Below, one piece after another: positions 61,400-64,000 of a DNA stretch of 64,000 nucleotides. Position 1 is the first letter of the stretch, and each line of letters starts with the position of its first letter. The notes under the pieces were generated by a model, which saw nothing but the letters and a program-made list of their open reading frames with translations, was not told where the DNA came from and searched no databases. A program made the position numbers and the translations under genes. This DNA is from Bryum argenteum (taxonomy: Eukaryota > Streptophyta > Bryopsida > Bryales > Bryaceae): contig CM073322.1 of the NCBI GenBank assembly GCA_037043015.1, forward strand, positions 31,739,864-31,803,863. Direction: 5' to 3'.

Positions 61400-64000
61400 A
61401 AGTCAAACCCTAACAGCCACGTCACCCTTACCATAAATGCACTTGACACGTCAGCTATGTCATTACGTTTCCTTAAACACACGTTGACACAATTTTGCGT
61501 AAAAAAAAAACGTCAACATCCCCCAGGACCAAGCACCAACTTGTCCTCGTCACCCCTACCCTCCACATAAGCTTTCCACGTCCATATCATCATATATTGT
61601 ACATATGACATATATAATATGCTATATATAAAAAATATACTACATATAAATAATTCTATATCATATTAAGTTCTTATAATATATATCGTTCATGCATTGT
61701 ACTGCATTGTTCATGCATATGCATTGTTCATACTTCATATAATTTATTGAAAAATTAATTACTAAACATTTACCTTCTTTAGTATAGTTACTTGAATATG
61801 GAATAAATATGTAAAAATTTGTATAAAATACATGCTACTTTTAGCATATATAGAACCTATAATAAAAAATTTATATATATATATATTTTTTTTTTTATTT
61901 TTTTTATTTTTTTTTATCAATTTTTTTTTCTTGAATTGTATACTATAAATGTTATAAGTATGTACTATATATATTTTAGTACATATGATATATGCGGTAT
62001 ACAACAATGTTTATAGAATCATATAGTATGTTCATTATTTTTATATTGCACATATACTCTACATTCTACACTAAATGTCAACAAGTAAAATTCTTGATAT
62101 AGTATTCCATATCTATTCAAGCTGGCAAATAGTGTGAAAGTTGGGATTTAGTCTCAATATTGTCTCTACACTAAATGTGCTTTAATACCAAGTGATCCTT
62201 TGGGAAACACCTCATGTACTCATGGTCAATTTTGATTATAAATTTTTTTAACTTTTAAAGAAGATGCACCATAACAATAGTTTCGTGGAAATATATATAT
62301 ATATATTTTTTGCATTGGAACTTCACCAAAAAGAAATGATGTTTAAAAAAGAATGTTGAGGGCGAGTACCTAGACAACTCCAATTTATCTCTTTGCTACA
62401 ATACTCATTTAGATGTAAGATTTAATATGCAAGCAAGTATTGTAAAATTCCCTTTATATAGTTAAAAAGGTCTTTGTTTGTAGAGCAAAATATCATTTTA
62501 ATCCAAGTCAAACATTTTCACACAATGTTGAGCATGGTATATGAAGATTTTATTCTTTTCCACATTAAAAACTATAGATTTTGGTATTTTTACTTTTCAT
62601 TTTTTCTACAACAAGATTTGCCAAAAATCTTTGTATTGACCGGATTCTCAATCTACCACATTGAATTCACAACTGAAAAATTGTGCACTCATGATTCCAA
62701 ACCTTTGTTCCATGCACAATTTTCTTTGAATATGTACACCCCTTCTCTACCTTGAAACTTTTTCGTACAAGGAACTAATACCATGTTCAATATGAATGGT
62801 AAAAGATTATAACCTTATGTAGTGCAAAAAATTGATACTAATTTGAAGTCAAAGTCTACTAGTCTCCTCAACGCATGGAAGAAAAAGAAGCCTTTCTTTT
62901 AATTTGAGCATTATAGTATTTCAATGCAAGTAATCAAATCTTATAAAACTTTTTTAGCATGTTAATGTAGTCCTTCAAGGACCAAGACCGTATTTCACCA
63001 CAACCACCTCAAAATTGCCACTTGTAGATGCAAGATCATGACAACTTCTTAAATAATTTCTTATAATTTTCAACCAAAGGATATTGTAGGCAACTATAAA
63101 AAACATAATTAAAAAAATTGTGACTTTTAATTGTGCGGATTGAAAGATACATTGTAAAGGATTTGAACAATGTAAGTATGTTATTTTTTCTTCTCTACAC
63201 AAATACAATGGGCATACTTTGACTTAGCTTTTTGATATATCTTTCCATTGCACATAGTATAAATTTCACAAATCCATGTTCTAACTTATGTTATGTCATT
63301 TCATGCCAAAAATCACAAGGGAAGGAGGAATTTAGCATAAGAAAAAGGGTTTTGCAATGACTAGGGGTATTTAATAGTGCCGTTTTCCTATTATTGCAAT
63401 TTTATTATTTTGATAAAGAAATAATTATTGGATCTAAAACCCAAAGGATGGATATTTTCTCATCCTTTAAATTATCAATTTGAATTGTAAAAATGTAAAA
63501 TCTCTAACTTCTATGCGTTTTAAGGTAAAATCAAGGAGAATTGCCAAGGACTTTCGTTCACTACTACCTGCCTCAAAAAGTGGCACTATCCAACTCTACA
63601 ATAGGTCTAATGTAGCAATTTTGAGCCCTTGAGTACCTTGCCAAGAGTCATACTTTAGAACCTTGAAGCATGATTAATTTTTACTCGTAAATCCAATAAA
63701 AAATAAAAAATTCTCCCAACAATTCTTACGAAAATGCCTAATGTCAATAGAATTTTCAATAAAATAAATTTGGATTTTCATTTATAGGAATAAACCCACT
63801 CACTAGCCCTTTACAAATTAATGGTGGAGGGCCATTGGAGCTTGAATTATCTAGCCCTCTTATTTCGATCCCTAAAAGACCAACCTTCCCATGGGAAAAT
63901 TTCATAATTTCAATAGGTTTTAAAAATCGTGTTGTCCTTTAGGGGTTAAGGGGTCTAGAGGTTTAGTTTTAGCAATTAATATCATAGACTTGAAACCCCC
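61400..64000. other. AT-rich intergenic DNA
   Basis: Very AT-rich, with ATAT and poly-T tracts (61860-61935, 62300) and no recognisable gene. Near the right edge, CTTTAGGGG followed by TTAA (63946-63949) resembles the right end of the TTAA element family. No matching left end was found. Confidence 0.45.

Overview
The window is eukaryotic nuclear DNA from a land plant. Genes are split by short GT-AG introns (about 80-300 bp). The set includes plant-type families: an AWPM-19 membrane protein, an OSCA/CSC1 channel, a pectin methylesterase, plastid-targeted proteins, and ribosomal protein genes with telo-box motifs. A homologue of nephrocystin-1, a ciliary transition-zone protein, points to a lineage that still makes flagellated sperm. 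A bryophyte fits best, with lycophyte or fern possible. The exact species cannot be fixed from the sequence.

Layout, left to right. 1-4687 (+): 3' part of MCM9, a DNA repair helicase. 4969-5869 (-): small L18a-like membrane protein. 7861-8949 (+): protein with two LysM domains. 10009-10909 (-): ribosomal protein uL2 (RPL8). 12418-16322 (-): OSCA/CSC1-like channel of 729 aa. 16.4-23.6 kb: AT-rich repeat block with nested transposons. 23677-25502 (+): secreted MACPF protein with a Cys-rich tail. 27079-29533 (+): plastid DUF3727-like protein. 31078-33678 (+): intronless CDK11/CDKG-type kinase. 34878-36104 (-): FHIT-type HIT hydrolase. 38392-39540 (+): organellar 5'-3' exonuclease. 40388-42263 (-): pectin methylesterase. 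42.3-46.1 kb: repeats. 46117-48138 (+): plastid DEG/HtrA protease with an unusual N-terminal helical domain. 49833-52852 (+): nephrocystin-1 homologue. 54293-55406 (-): probably myristoylated EF-hand protein. 57145-58090 (-): AWPM-19 protein. 58874-59492 (-): possible small one-TM protein. 59.77-61.3 kb (+): decayed copy of a ParB-like gene. 61.4-64 kb: AT-rich DNA with no gene seen.

The genes do not form one pathway; they are ordinary euchromatic neighbours. Most exon chains were rebuilt by hand from splice consensus. The stated exon lengths add up in frame and give full-length proteins typical of their families.

The most notable finds are these. The plant NPHP1 gene is a ciliary gene. A family of terminal-inverted-repeat elements sits between TTAA tetranucleotides, with termini close to CCCYTRRACGTC; there are three good copies, one nested copy and several fragments, which looks piggyBac-like. 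A TG...CA insertion with a 5-bp target duplication is nested in one of those copies. There is a Stowaway-like MITE, two GC-AG introns in separate genes, and a DEG protease fused to a SAP/ARMET-like segment.
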